A stretch of DNA of 64,000 bases from Oegoconia quadripuncta (lineage: Eukaryota > Arthropoda > Insecta > Lepidoptera > Autostichidae): NCBI GenBank assembly GCA_949316235.1, contig OX438750.1, forward strand, positions 13,952,865 to 14,016,864, read 5' to 3'. Position numbers and translations under genes: made by a program. Under the pieces are notes generated by a model, which had not been told where the DNA came from, ran no database searches, and saw only the letters and a program-made list of their open reading frames with translations. Shown piece by piece: positions 51,909 to 63,917 of this stretch. The number at the start of each line of letters is the position of its first letter. Position 1 is the first letter of the stretch.

Positions 51909-54018
51909 CAGAGTGGAAAAATCGAATGCCACATGGATGGCAACTACCTTAAATAATGTAAATAGCACATTTTGTGTAAAGGAGACTTTCCTTTATTTTT
52001 AAAAACAATAAATTCTGCATTTAAGGATTTATGAAAAATCGCTTGCCTCAGCCGGGACTCGAACCGGTCAAATGTGACAAAAAATAATGTGCTGTATTTT
52101 ATGATGCAGATTGAAAGGGTTACTAATAAGGTTCATTTTTCTCTAAATAACAAATACAATCAGAATAACGGAAGGCCATGAAAATTGTAAACGAAAAATT
52201 AAAACACACAAAATAAAACAATATTCATTTAATAACCTTACTAAAATCTTGCTAACTAAAGCAGTTGTTCAAAATGAGCCCCGTCTTGTCGTATGCATAA
52301 ATTTAATCTTTTGAGGAATTGACTTTTCGTAGCTCGTTGCAGTGAATTGTGGTGAATATTAGCAATAGCTGCATGGACTTCGGTTTGCAATTCGCATACG
52401 TTTTCGTAAGTTCTTTTATAAATAACATCCTTCACATATCCCCACAAAAAGTAGTCCAATGGTGTTAGATCCGGAGATCTGGCCGGCCATTTAATATTCC
52501 CGTTTGTACCGATCCATGTCTGGAAATGGTTATTTAAATATGTAGTCGATAACCTGCTGTTATGTGCTGGTGCACCGTCTTGTTGGAAAATAAAAGTGTC
52601 GTATTCTTCGGGTAGATAATTTAATGCATTTCGCAATAGGTCCAGGATTTCGAGGTATTTTACTGTATTCAGGTGTCCTTCAAATATGTGAACCATAACA
52701 ACCCTGTTTTTCATTATCCCGCACCAAACGTTAAAAGAGAATCTCACCTGATTATTAGTTTCATGTGTACGCATCGGGTTTATACGGGACCAATAATGGT
52801 TATTGTGACGATTGTACATACCATTATTACTAAAGTTACTTTCATCTGACCATATTATGTAATCCAAAAAATTTTCCTCTTGAGCCAATTTTGCCTGGAT
52901 ATCTTGACAGAATTGAAACCTTCGGTCAGTGTCTCCCGGAAGCAATTTTTGCACCAAACGACCTTCACGGTAACATTTATACTTGTATTTTTTGAGCACG
53001 CTTAGCACACGAGTATGATTAGTACCAAGTATTTCAGCGGCTTCTCTGCTCGATGCTTTCGGGTAGGCTTCAAAATAAGTTAAGACACTTAAATCAAAAT
53101 CGGAATAATCAATCGGCTGTTGTAGTCGCCGAACGCGGCTCTCAAGTCTTCCATGGCGTTTTAAGTTTTTAACCATTCGTAGCAAGACGAACCTGGATGG
53201 TATTTGCCTGTGTGGATATTGTTCCGCGTACCACTGGAGTGCTCGTGTTACATTTTTTGCATTAACAAAGTACGCTTCTAATAAATCGAACTGTTCTTGA
53301 TAATCGTCAGCCATTTATAATGTAAAAGCACTTGCAAGTCACAATTTCAATTTAACTACGTAAAATAGTAGCTCTAATATTTGAAAATGGAATAAACACA
53401 ATTCGAAAAAAAAGAAAAGAATGCGTTCAACAAGTCGGGCATTATTTGTTTTAAATTAAAAAGATTGCACTTAAAAAACAAAAACGGCTCGTTAAAATGT
53501 TCCATTTTTAAAAATTTACCTATCCTAGCTACTATGATGACTAGAGAATAATTGATGCAATTTTCCTATCTAAGGAAGCAGGTAACTAAAGTGGCATTAA
53601 TAATCGCAACTAAACTGACAAGTAAACATAAGTGTAGCTCATCATTATCATGTCATTTAAACGTCTTTATTTTCCTTGCATTCCAGGGATTACTTTTTAA
53701 TTCACGTGACGGGTGAAATCAAATTTAAAAGGTAATTGTTAGTTTTCATGGCCTTCCGTTATTCTGATTGTATTTGTTATTTAGAAAAAAATTAACCTTA
53801 TTAGTAACCCTTTCAATCTGCATCATAAAATACAGCACATTATTTTTTGTCACATTTGACCGGTTCGAGTCCCGGCTGAGGCAAGCGATTTTTCATAAAT
53901 CCTTAAATGCAGAATTTATTGTTTTTAAAAATAAAGGAAAGTCTCCTTTACACAAAATGTGCTATTTACAATATTTAAGGTAGTTGCCATCCATGTGGCA
54001 TTCGATTTTTCCACCCTG
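51909..54018. mobile_element. Tc1/mariner-superfamily element, 2,110 bp, apparently complete
   Basis: Starts CAGAGTGGAAAAATCG and ends with its mirror CGATTTTTCCACCCTG, flanked by TA target duplications (51907-51908 and 54019-54020). TIRs are 276 bp (51909-52184 and 53743-54018), unusually long. One full transposase frame lies between them. Each TIR contains GGTTCGAGTCC (52055-52065 on the minus strand, 53862-53872 on the plus strand), identical to a Pol III B-box consensus. Confidence 0.92.
52256..53314 (-). CDS. Tc1/mariner-superfamily transposase
   Basis: 352 residues, uninterrupted. N-terminal half is helix-turn-helix-like ('YPHRQIPSRFVLLRMVKNLK', 'SSREAAEILGTNHTRVLSVL'). The catalytic aspartates are in 'IIWSDESNF', 'IFQQDGAPAHNS' and 'SPDLTPLDYFLWGYVK'. 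Forty residues separate the second and third (counting to the D of 'LTPLD', as is done for Mos1), more than the 34 of classical mariners, so it belongs to another DDxD subgroup which I do not name. It would cut and paste the surrounding TIR element. The frame is intact, so activity is possible. It starts 19 nt inside the transcript side of the right TIR's inner spacer. Confidence 0.92.
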   Translation of the reverse strand: MADDYQEQFDLLEAYFVNAKNVTRALQWYAEQYPHRQIPSRFVLLRMVKNLKRHGRLESRVRRLQQPIDYSDFDLSVLTYFEAYPKASSREAAEILGTNHTRVLSVLKKYKYKCYREGRLVQKLLPGDTDRRFQFCQDIQAKLAQEENFLDYIIWSDESNFSNNGMYNRHNNHYWSRINPMRTHETNNQVRFSFNVWCGIMKNRVVMVHIFEGHLNTVKYLEILDLLRNALNYLPEEYDTFIFQQDGAPAHNSRLSTTYLNNHFQTWIGTNGNIKWPARSPDLTPLDYFLWGYVKDVIYKRTYENVCELQTEVHAAIANIHHNSLQRATKSQFLKRLNLCIRQDGAHFEQLL

Positions 54019-54019
54019 T

Positions 54020-55480
54020 ATATACATATACATATAATCCATGAAATACATTTATGTATTAATACAAGGTGTTTTGAGTTGTGTCACTTGTGTATTATTA
54101 TGAGTTTGTGAAATGTAAATTTGTTATATTTGACGTAAAATAATATGGTTTGTGTGCAATTATTTAGTTTGATAAGGTAGACTGGGTATACCTAAACGGT
54201 ATGTTATAGACTTTTTACTATGATACTATATAATATAGATAACGCAGGTGCAGATTTCAGTAGTATATTTTCCTAATTGGGGGATAATAGGTAAGTTAAG
54301 TTATAAGCGTGCCAGGTAACTAATGCTATACGGATTGCCATTGCTATACAGGGTGTACCATACTATTCTATTATAGTGAGTAGTTTCCGCGGGATAACCA
54401 AATGAAATATATCCGGGATAAAGCTATTCCATGCAGGCGAAGCCGCGGGCAGAAATCTCGTGGTAGATAAACTCGACATATTAACCTTGTACAATTGCAC
54501 TAGGCCATTATCTGTTTGTCCGTCTGTCAATGGATGATGTAGAGACAATTTAGTAACAACGTAGCACCACGGAGTTACCAGAGCATATCGAACTATCAAT
54601 ATTCTAGACACGGAACGTGATGTCGAAACTACGTTGTATTTGGGTAGTTTTTCTGTAAGAGTATGAGTTTGATTAGGTGTTTATTATTTGAGTTATTTAT
54701 GTATTTGTATAGGTAATTTTTATATATTTAGTTATTTAAAATTGTTAATTTATCCTATTTAAATTACATGAAACAACAAATTTATAAAACACAATTGAAA
54801 ATACCTATATCCTTATAGAAAAAGTACGCCGTCCAACTCGCTTCCGTGAGGCATAGTACCTAGTACGCTAGCGCTTTTGCCCCGCTGAATGTATAAGCTC
54901 AGCTGCTGAGCAAAGTAGGCACCAGCTCTCACATCTCCAGAGGCGTGGACCAGTCTAACGGATAAATCCTTTACAAATTGTATATAATATTCTAGTTGTT
55001 TATTATTAAATGTATTTGTATCATGGGTATCTGTTATTATGTAACTATGGATAATTTTTGGTGTGCTGTGTAATTTTGGCACTTAAATAAAATAGAAACA
55101 ACCCGTTTCTTCCTGTGGATGTCGTAAAAGGCGACTAAGGGACTTTCCACCAGAAAACATGTATAGTTTTGCACGTTTCAACGGCGATGGTCTTCCCTGT
55201 CACGTGTGAATTTCTGTATAAGTATTTCATAAGGTGAACCGTGGATGTTGTTTAAATCATTAATGTTTTAATGTTTGGAACACCCAAACACTATTTTTTG
55301 GGATATGTCTGACCACCCCGTTTGGGATAAATTACGTATTATGTGTCATATTATATTATACATAAATGTCAATACATCGCATGATGTCGGGTCGACTCCC
55401 AAATGCCCATTGCTATTTCAATCAATCAACAATGTATCAACTTATTGTACCACTTTTCAAGCGAAATAAATACTTACTTA
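54020..55480. other. No gene recognised
   Basis: Contains a repeat block at about 55085-55330 ('cgtttcaacggcgatggtct', 'tcacgtgtgaatttctgtat', 'tttggaacacccaaacacta') shared with 46510-46690; otherwise unassigned. Confidence 0.45.
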
Positions 55481-55484
55481 CTTC

Positions 55485-55575
55485 AATCAATCAAATACTC
55501 TTTATTGCACAAAGCTACATGTAAAATGCAGCGTACATCATTAATCGCACAAAACGGCGGCCTTATCGCTAACAG
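55485..55575 (-). repeat. LINE 3' tail
   Basis: In reverse complement, 'gcgataaggccgcc' then 'caataaagagtatttgattg'; same tail as 41200-41290 and the Polinton TIR. Confidence 0.6.
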
Positions 55576-55579
55576 CGAT

Positions 55580-56340
55580 GTCGTCCAGGCAACCTTGGGG
55601 TAAAGATACAAGCTACCAGTAGGTGAGGTTTGCATTAATAGTAGCAATACAGGTGTATTTTATAGTTGGTAATTATTATATAACGTAATGATAAAAATAC
55701 AAAACTGCACTTAAAACATATAATATACATACATACATAACATAAATTTATATACTATATACATATATGTCGGAGATGGACGAGTGGGGTGGTGGGCGTT
55801 GCTAGCGACCGGGACAATGCCAGTCGCGTGGTAAGGGTGGCTCGGGCAATAGCGACATTATTGCAAGCTATTATAGGAAAATCTAATTCACATTCGATTT
55901 TAATCATGGAACCTGAGATGCTTTCTGTTGAAGAGAAAACATGTGCACGCCCCTCGTGCCATACAACTTGGCCCTCGCGTGCAGTCTGTGGAATTCAACC
56001 GGAGTAGTCTACAATTCCTCCATGCTCAAATCCCATGATCAACTTCTTTAACGACTCACCGGATCCTTCGAAGCGTCGGTGATAATGGTAATCAAATCAC
56101 TCACAGTCGTGGATGTGTTCAGTGGAGCTCCGACTCCTTTGAAGGCTCGTAGTAAATGTGTGTCCCATTTTCGATGTGAAGACCCAATACAACTGCTAAC
56201 GTCGTCACCGCGTCATCTCCGGCGATACCAGCGCCACCAGGTTTACCTCCCATTAACCGCGTATTATGACAGTCAGTTGACCGTTCGAATAATGAATTCT
56301 ATCGCTAATTTATCGCTATCTGCGACATAATTTATTAAAT
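55580..56340. other. No gene recognised
   Basis: Open frames at 55789-56007 and 56079-56330 lack splice sites, motifs and coherent neighbours. Confidence 0.4.
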
Positions 56341-56348
56341 ATATAATA

Positions 56349-56412
56349 TTAAATACATAAAATTAATTTACTATTTGTGGGAACAAATAGTAAATTAATT
56401 TTATGTATTTAA
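56349..56412. repeat. Perfect 30-bp inverted repeat with 4-nt loop
   Basis: 56349-56378 is the exact reverse complement of 56383-56412; the loop is GGGA. The arms are AT-rich ('aaatacataaaattaattta'). Confidence 0.9.
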
Positions 56413-56682
56413 TTGTAACATTTCTAACCTTCAGTAGGGTTAGTTGTAAGAGTCCTCTTGATCCAACGCAATCACTTTCTAATTTCTTCTACGACGAAAA
56501 ATGACGTGTTCCGTCTACTTTTTTTGATGAACCGGAGTCGATTGTTTTGCCAATTGGCAGTTGAATTATTAGAGCAAAACCGGAACGTTTATGGTCTCAT
56601 TCATTTAACAATCCGTCTGTCACGGAGCTATATGGTATGAGATAGAGAGTGGAAAAAATCCCAATGAAAAATTTTTTTTTGT

Positions 56683-56997
56683 AGCACTACGGATTAGCAC
56701 TTGACCTCAATCACACATGATGTTAAGTGAAGATGAGGACGAAGGTGTAAGCGTACTGACCCGAAAACCCAAATATTTGGGAAACCGGCTATCTTATATG
56801 TGACAACCGAAACACAACAATGCTATTAACATTGCTGTTTGGCGGCAGATTTAGATAAGATGGTGGTAGCTAACTAGGCGGACATTTAAAATGCCCTACC
56901 AACAACCAAACCGAGTACTAAACATGTACCCGGGGATCGAAACCGCGACCTCCGATTCGTAAACCCAGTGTTGTTTACATTGAATCACGGAGGCGGT
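56683..56997 (-). repeat. tRNA-derived SINE, family A
   Basis: Minus-strand copy from its tail (plus-strand T run before 56690) to the tRNA-like head ending at 'ggaggcggtt'. Confidence 0.85.
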
Positions 56998-57676
56998 TAC
57001 AAATTTTAGAAATGAATTAGGTAACAATTCGGATATTATTTTGCGACATTTGAACCATTTGTAAGCCAAATATTAATATTCGCCTGCGTATAGCACTACT
57101 AACTTTATCCGGATAAAAAATGTCCAATATCATATTCCAGGGTGTTTACCTATTTACCGAATTTCATCATAGTCCGTCCATCCGTTTCGCAGTGATTGAA
57201 CAATAAGCAAACATCCAAACTTTCGCATTTATTATAAGTTAGATTAGATTACGCGCAGAATTTTCTTGTACAAGAACTTGTTACTAACCAATTGATGAAC
57301 CAATGTCGCATTTACGATTATTCGAATTCGAAAAACAAAATGGGAAGGCCCGCTCGTCAGCGAATCAGTATTTTCGCATGCGCATTTCAAAATCGTACCC
57401 CAAGCCAGAATAAGAAGCGTATTGTGTTGTGGTCACGCGCGGTGTTAGGGATTTAATAGGGAGGGGCCATGAAGGGGGTCACGTTTTTATTTTGTTTCTT
57501 TTTTCGCTCTGTTATACTATCAAAGTTAGCTGAGTACCCGTTAATATTTAAATTGTAAATTAGAAATCTCTATTGACTTTAAAAATTTTAAGAAATGTTT
57601 TTAAATGTAATTATATTATGCTGTGTGGTTTCTATATAAATAAATAAAATACATCCTGGGTATTTGTAGTAAATCT

Positions 57677-58291
57677 AATCCCACCAAAAACATTCTGTAA
57701 AAAACTAGCCAAGTCTCGATGGAGCTGCTTGATTATCTCTAAAAAGTAATGAAATCTATACAAAGTCGTGCCAAGTTCCTTACTGCGATTTCTTTATTAT
57801 TATAGTTAATGTTGTGTGACTTGGCCGTTGAAGGGTACACAGGGGTACAAAACCAGGTGCTCCATGACACCATTGCACCAATCTGTCGCCAGAACCGCTA
57901 CGCATTGACGATGGAAAATTGCCACTTGGAAAACGTTGATTCAATAATCAGTCAATTGTAGGCTTGATAAAGCCACTAACGTATAACGAATGTTATGTAA
58001 ACGCTACACAGATTATTCGCTAATAGTTTGCCGTTGAACATTCTTAATAACATAATTAATAACATTAATAGCGGTTCTGGCGACAGATTGGTGCAATGGT
58101 GTCATGGAGCACCTGGTTTTGTACCCCTGTGTACCCTTCAACGGCCAGTCACACAACATTAACTATAATAATAAAGAAATCGCAGTAAGGAACTTGGCAC
58201 GACTTTGTATATATTTCATTACTTTTTAGAGATAATCAAGCAGCTCCATCGAGACTTGGCTAGTTTTTTACAGAATGTTTTTGGTGGGATT
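57677..58291. mobile_element. Foldback-like MITE, 615 bp with about 222-bp TIRs
   Basis: 57677-57899 is the near-perfect reverse complement of 58070-58291 ('aatcccaccaaaaacattct' ends). About 170 bp of unique AT-rich core separates the arms. No coding capacity and no clear target duplication. Confidence 0.85.
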
Positions 58292-58362
58292 TCACTTCTT
58301 TTTGTAGAAACGTGGGCATATTCACATGTTCACATTTTATTTTGTGTAATGTTCGAGTAGAA

Positions 58363-58945
58363 TAAAATTAATCGTTTGACTATTTCTTCTTGAAAACTTG
58401 TAATAAGTATAAGTAAGGATAAGAATAAAAGCCAGTCTAGTCTTATCCAGAGTTTTCCTTTAATTTTATTTATATTCGTATTAAAAGCAGAAGGGGAGGC
58501 ATTCGCCCAGCAGTGGGACGCTATAGGCTAGATTAAATTAGAAGATGTGGCCCACTACGCTGGACAGTGGATTTTTTAATGTATCAATAGTAGAAGGGGG
58601 CATTACCATATCTCTAATACAGCTGGGACCAGCTGAGGGTTCTTCGTCAGATATAAAGTTAATCGTTCGACTATTTCTTCTTGTAAACTTGTAAGTAAAA
58701 GTATAAAAGCCAGTGTAGTCTTATCCTGAGTTTTCCTTTAATTTTATTTATATGCGTATTACAAGCAGAAGGGAAAGCATGCGCCCAGCAGTGGGATGCT
58801 ATAGGCTAGATTAAATTAGAAGATGTGTCTCACTACGCTGGATTTTTGCAATGACAGTCGATTTTTCTATGTACCAATAGTAGAAGGGGGCATTACCATA
58901 TCTCTAATACAGCTGAGACCAGCTGAGGGTTCTTCATCAGATACT
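58363..58945 (+). repeat. Tandem duplication, unit about 290 bp
   Basis: Two copies side by side (58363-58650 and 58654-58943), each with 'ccagcagtgggacgctatag'-type and 'tagaagggggcattaccata' blocks and 'cagctgagggttcttc' at the end. About 10% divergence between them by eye. Confidence 0.8.
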
Positions 58946-59763
58946 TCAGACCTTCGATTTTTGACATCAAATGAAGCGGCCCACCAAGTTGAATATTTTT
59001 TGTAAAGGCGGTATATGTCGATCTCTAATAGTTTTGTTGGGCTCTTGTGTTTCCTAATCATGGTCACCAGGTACTCCAGATCTTCGATTATCCTAGTTTT
59101 TATAGTTTTCCCTTTATGTGGCCATTAAACCATAACTCTGTACCAAATTTCAGCTCTCTGAGTTTATGGGAAGTACTAGTTCTATTTTGATGATCATGAC
59201 TGAGTGAGTGAGTGAGTGTCATAAATGCGAAACTTTGCTTTCGCTTAACTTAGGAACTAAATGACCTACAGACTTGAAATTTTGGATTTTAAGTATGTGA
59301 TTATAGCTTACTGGATCACGAAAATTTCTGCGTTCTAGTCTTATCCAGAGGTTCTAAAATAGGGGCCTGAAAATGCGGCGAAATGGTTCCAGTAAAGGAT
59401 GGTACGGCAGTGTTTGCTTCGCGCTCGACTTAGCGGGGGTACTGCCGTGCCCCCCGATTAGGAACACTCTAATTAGGAAATTGAAAGCTACGAAGCGCTT
59501 ATTATACCATCCTATTTGTAGAGACTTCGACCTGAATTCGACATACACTGCTGGTTGAAGTAAAGATATTTGTATTAACAGAACCATATCCCAAGCAATG
59601 TATGTCGAATTAGTCTCTGCATTTAGGTTGGTGCAATAAGCGCTTCTTTGCGTCCGATTTCCTAATTAAAGTGTTCCCAAATAAATTTCCCAAAATAAAA
59701 AAAAAAGTTTTTGAAGTTGGAAACTACTAAATATTTTACAAATACTACTTAATTTTAATCTTT

Positions 59764-59995
59764 TAATCTAGGCCTACAGTAAGCATCCAGGCTTGTGTTA
59801 TGGATACTAGATGGTTGATGAACTACACAAATACATTTTTTTTTGTAAATAAATACATGTATAAATGAAAAACATCCATAACTCAGGAACACATGTCTGT
59901 ATTCATCATACAAACATATGCCCCTAACGGGATTCGAACCCGCGACCATTTAGTATAGTAGCAGAGTTTCTAACCACTACACCAAACAGGTCACC
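59764..59995 (-). repeat. tRNA-derived SINE, family B (copy)
   Basis: Minus-strand copy ending at 59995 with the head 'gacctgtttggtgtagtggt'; the B-box reads 'cgcgggttcgaatcccgtta'. Confidence 0.75.
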
Positions 59996-59999
59996 TAAT

Positions 60000-60555
60000 C
60001 TACTGCTTAAATATTATTGTATTCTTTATTGCACATAAAAAACATGTTGTCATCTGAAATATCTTAGTCAGTAAGAATTGTTATGACCAAAAATCTGCCT
60101 TTGACTACTGGTTGCAGCGATCGTAGCATCATTACCTACCTATATCAAAGTCAAAGTCAACAATGCTTTATTTTGTAGGTACACACTTAAAATAGTCAGA
60201 TTTAACGTTTTTAAAGTCACTGCTTGTAAAAATGCAATTTTCCCCTGAGAAAACGAAGCAAGAAACTCAAAGGATTCCGTCCACTGCTGGACGTACACCT
60301 TCCACAACTGTGTATTTATACTAGCAAATTACTTCCTGTTAAATACTTATATTTATTTACGATTTTGAGGGGGGTCAGGGTCCCGTCTGAGTCCGCGCCG
60401 ATTACGATAGAGTCAATTTAACTGTACGAGTTAATAACAACAGAACCATTGCACTGATCAACGGGTTAAGGCGATAACCGTTCTCGTATCTCGCTAATTT
60501 ACCCAGATAGTGTACTAATTAAAAAAATAATAAATATATTTGTCGTTAATACAAA
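60000..60555. other. Probable 5' flank of Ly6 gene C; no gene seen
   Basis: Contains a 'tcaaagtcaaagtcaa' type tract and no recognised core promoter. Confidence 0.35.
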
Positions 60556-63500
60556 ATGTTTGTGATTATAGCGTTTGTATTGTTTTCATGTATTCGTTTT
60601 GGTGAGTGTTTGTTTCATTTATTTACATATTAGCAGTCCGCCTGCCATTTTATCGACGTGGATCTCGAAATAAAACATAAACTATTTGTATTATACATAT
60701 TGAAATCAAAATCAAAATCAAAAATATTTTATTCAATGTAGGATACAAAAATATCACCTATTGAAAGTCAACATGTTATTTTTTTTAAAACTACATCGTT
60801 TCACTCACCTTTTCAATTAGTTTCCATCTTTACAATAATATTACATTTTATATAACATATTACAAAACAATAGCAATTAACATAACGACCAGCTAACACC
60901 AGACCTCTTTATCGCCTAAATAATCATCTATCCTGTAATAACCCTTCTTACATACAGAGTTTCTTTAATGTGGCGTTTAAATTTCTGCTCGGTTAAACTC
61001 AATACATGTTCTCTGGTATTTTATTGTAAAAGCGTGCTGTATCCCACAAAGGATGTGCTAACCTTGCTAAGTCTAAATTGTGGAATTTCAATTTTATTTT
61101 TGTTTCTAGTATACATACATGTCTAAGTTATTACAAATGCTGTTGATGTTCCAAATAAATAAATAAATTACGATTATCAGAATGTTTACGAAATAGGCAT
61201 ATATTTTTGCGTACATACATTATACTGTCATATATATATATTGGGATGCAACAGTTAAAATACTTATTTCTTTAAACAGATCTCTTAGAGAATCCTTCTC
61301 TATTGTGGGGGATAGACATGTGTGGAGGAAAAGGGAAGATCTTCCACCGGGTGGTTAGTATTGTCTCGGTCGTCTAACCGACCAATCAGAGCGCGAAACC
61401 TACATCGCGCTAACGAAATTTTCTTAAGACATTACATAGAGGCAAGATGCCACTAGTAATTGTTGACCATGATCCCCAGGCAATATCAACAGTCTGGTGG
61501 ATCTTCCCTTTTCCTCGGCACATCGGATGGGATTTTTTACCGTAAGGAAAAAAATGGACTAATAGATAAGTGTAATAGAAGTTAATGGCATTAAGTAGTT
61601 ATTTTTTTTCTTTCAAAACCATCATCATTTTTGATATGCGTGCGACAGGCGGGATTCGAGCGTTTATTTGGAACTCAGTAAATTTCTCCAAGTTTTTTAA
61701 ATTTATTTAATTTAATAATGTACTTATGTGGAGTAGGCTCAGAACGCGACCGTCAAATGACACAATGCTTTATTTGTTAATAGTTAAAAAAAAATAACTA
61801 CCTATGCCAATACGTCCTTTTTCACTTACCTACCTATTTTTATCCTTACCTAAAACACTTGCACATACACAGGCTTGTATTATAGCTACGAGATGGTTGA
61901 TAAACTACACAATTCTCTTTTCTTTGTAAATAAATACATATATAAATGAAATTCTCTAAATTACGGTGTAAACCGTATCAAAATCCGTTGGGTGGTTTAG
62001 AATAATTAAGCGCAGAAACAGACAGACGCGGAGAGACTTACTTAGATGACGTTATGATCACTCTTATCACTGTTTTAACCCACACATGTCAAAGATTATT
62101 CTCAATTAAGCCGTAACCTTAACCCCGTAGCCTTAACCGCAGCCTTGACCTAGCCAATAACCTTCTAGGTTCAGTGGGTAAGATGTTAGGTAACCATTAG
62201 ACTGTGGTTACTTGTTCGATTTCCGCTTCTCATAACAATAGTAGGACCATATTTGGAGGCCCGTAGTGTAACTAGAAACTCTAGTTTCGCCATGTCCGTC
62301 TGTATATCTTTGTACGTCACAGCAACAGACAGTCATGCTGCATGGATATACTCGTTTATTTTATAATTTATTGCACACGAGTGACATAAAATTCAAATAC
62401 ATACTAGATACAGGATGTACAAAAGGCACTACCTTATATCTAAAAAAAGATTTCTTCCAGCAAGACTCTGCAAATGTGAAGGAAAACAGGTTCGATAGGA
62501 TAGACCCAGATAGTACTCTGTGTACCTACAAAGTACCCTGTGTACCTACAAAATAAAGCATTTTTTGATTTTGATTTTGAGACATACATACGTGAACTGG
62601 GAAAAAAATGTCAATAATCAACTTAAAATCTATAAAAATAATAATACTTCAAAAATATCTGTGACCCTTTTGGTGTTGCGGGTGTCCATGGGCGGCGGTG
62701 ATTGCCTTCCATCAGGTGGCCCGCATGCTTGTTTGCCGCCCTCTCATATATAAAAAAAAAACAATATATGATAAAATAAAATAAATACCTATTTAATATT
62801 AAATAAAATACGTACATAAGTTTTAATTATGAAATAAATGAGGAATGCCTGTACCTTTTTAACAAATAAATATATACTTACATATAATATATACATACAC
62901 TAAACATACAAGTCTGTCATATAAACCTACATAATATTATTATGCATATGAAAAAAAAATCAATTTCTAAATGTAACCATCCGGTGTTTTATTCAGATTT
63001 AGTGGCGTGTCGACATAATTTTCAAGGCTTTAGGAAATTTTGCTAAGATTTTCTATTCGCAAACCCTTATGGCTGTTGTCGAGGGTGAGGCGGGAAATCT
63101 CTTTGCTACTTTACACCAGTAACTATTTTTTAATATTCTGGGGCACAAAGTAGTAATAAAGTTAGACAAATGTAGGCAACTGTCGATCGATGTCGGTGGA
63201 TAATAGTGACCACCAGCTAAATTGCCATTTTTAGAATATTCTAAATTCAAAAGTTTGGAGGCAACTGAAAGGCAACACGTGCCATATTCACACACACACA
63301 ACCTTATGTCTAGACACACTTCAATCCTTTACCTGAAGGTTGTATAGTAGAGATCGCTCATTAGTGATAAACCAGCCTAGTTGTATAAATCCATGTAAAG
63401 TTTGTTTAATAAATGTAATCCGTATTGACGATTGGTGTAGTGGATAGTGACCCTATCAGCGAAACCAACGGTTGCGGGTTCGAATCCCGCGAGGGGTAAA

Positions 63501-63917
63501 TGTTTGTGTGATGAATACGAACAATTATTACCGAGTCTTGGATGTTTATATAAATATTTATGTATGTTTATCCGTTATCTAGTATCCACAGCACAAGCTT
63601 TGTTTAGTTTGGGACTAGATGATTGGTGTAAGTGTCCGAAATATTTATTTATTTATTATTATTTGTTGTGCAATAAAGTATACTTGGGAATTGATTGATT
63701 GAAGTAATTTGATTGGGTCACCTGTCTTCATTTCCAGGTACCCCGATTCGCTGCTTCGATTGCAATAGCGCGAACAACTCCATGTGCTTGGACCCCACGC
63801 TCTACGACCCCGAGACCTTGAAGAACTTCCTGCCCATTACCGACTGCAGGCACGGCGTGCAGGCGGCCGCTCCCGAGGGGAACTACGACTTCTTCTGCAG
63901 GAAGATTGTGCAGACCA
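60556..63917 (+). CDS. Ly6/uPAR-like protein, gene C (first two exons; runs off the window)
   Basis: Exon 1 60556-60601 encodes a signal peptide (MFVIIAFVLFSCIRF) and ends at donor GTGAGT. Exon 2 63738-63917 follows the acceptor 'tcatttccag', begins 'TPIRCFDCNSANNSMCLDP' and contains 'ITDCRHGVQAA' and 'FFCRKIVQT' before donor GTGAGT at 63918. The intron phase after the signal peptide is 1, as in genes A and B, and 'CxxCNSA/H.N' and 'CRKI' are shared. The second intron falls earlier than in A and B (right after CRKIVQ), so this is a more distant paralogue. The C-terminal cysteines and anchor must lie beyond 64000. Confidence 0.8.
61535..61858. mobile_element. MITE, about 320 bp (family of 4543-5720)
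   Basis: 'tttttaccgtaaggaaaaaa' at the left mirrors 'tttttatccttacctaaaac' at the right, with about 70 bp of imperfect inverted repeat. Internal 'tatttggaactcagtaaatt' also occurs in the larger relative. It lies in intron 1 of Ly6 gene C. Confidence 0.65.
61860..63335. other. Intron 1 of Ly6 gene C: repeats and unassigned sequence
   Basis: Contains a SINE B fragment (about 61870-61950) and short AT-rich repeats, including a duplicated 'tgtgtacctacaaa' near 62520-62552. No exon seen. Confidence 0.4.
63340..63420 (+). repeat. LINE 3' tail
   Basis: 'agagatcgctcattagtgat' and a trailing 'aataaatgtaatccg'. Confidence 0.5.
63427..63660 (+). repeat. tRNA-derived SINE, family C
   Basis: Second copy of the element at 40247-40490, with head 'gattggtgtagtggatagtg' and B-box 'gcgggttcgaatcccgcgag'; it ends about 80 bp before exon 2 of Ly6 gene C. 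Confidence 0.75.

Noticed and set aside
55789..56330. Two plus-strand frames of 72 and 83 codons
   Set aside because: No motif, no splice signals and unremarkable composition; likely chance frames.
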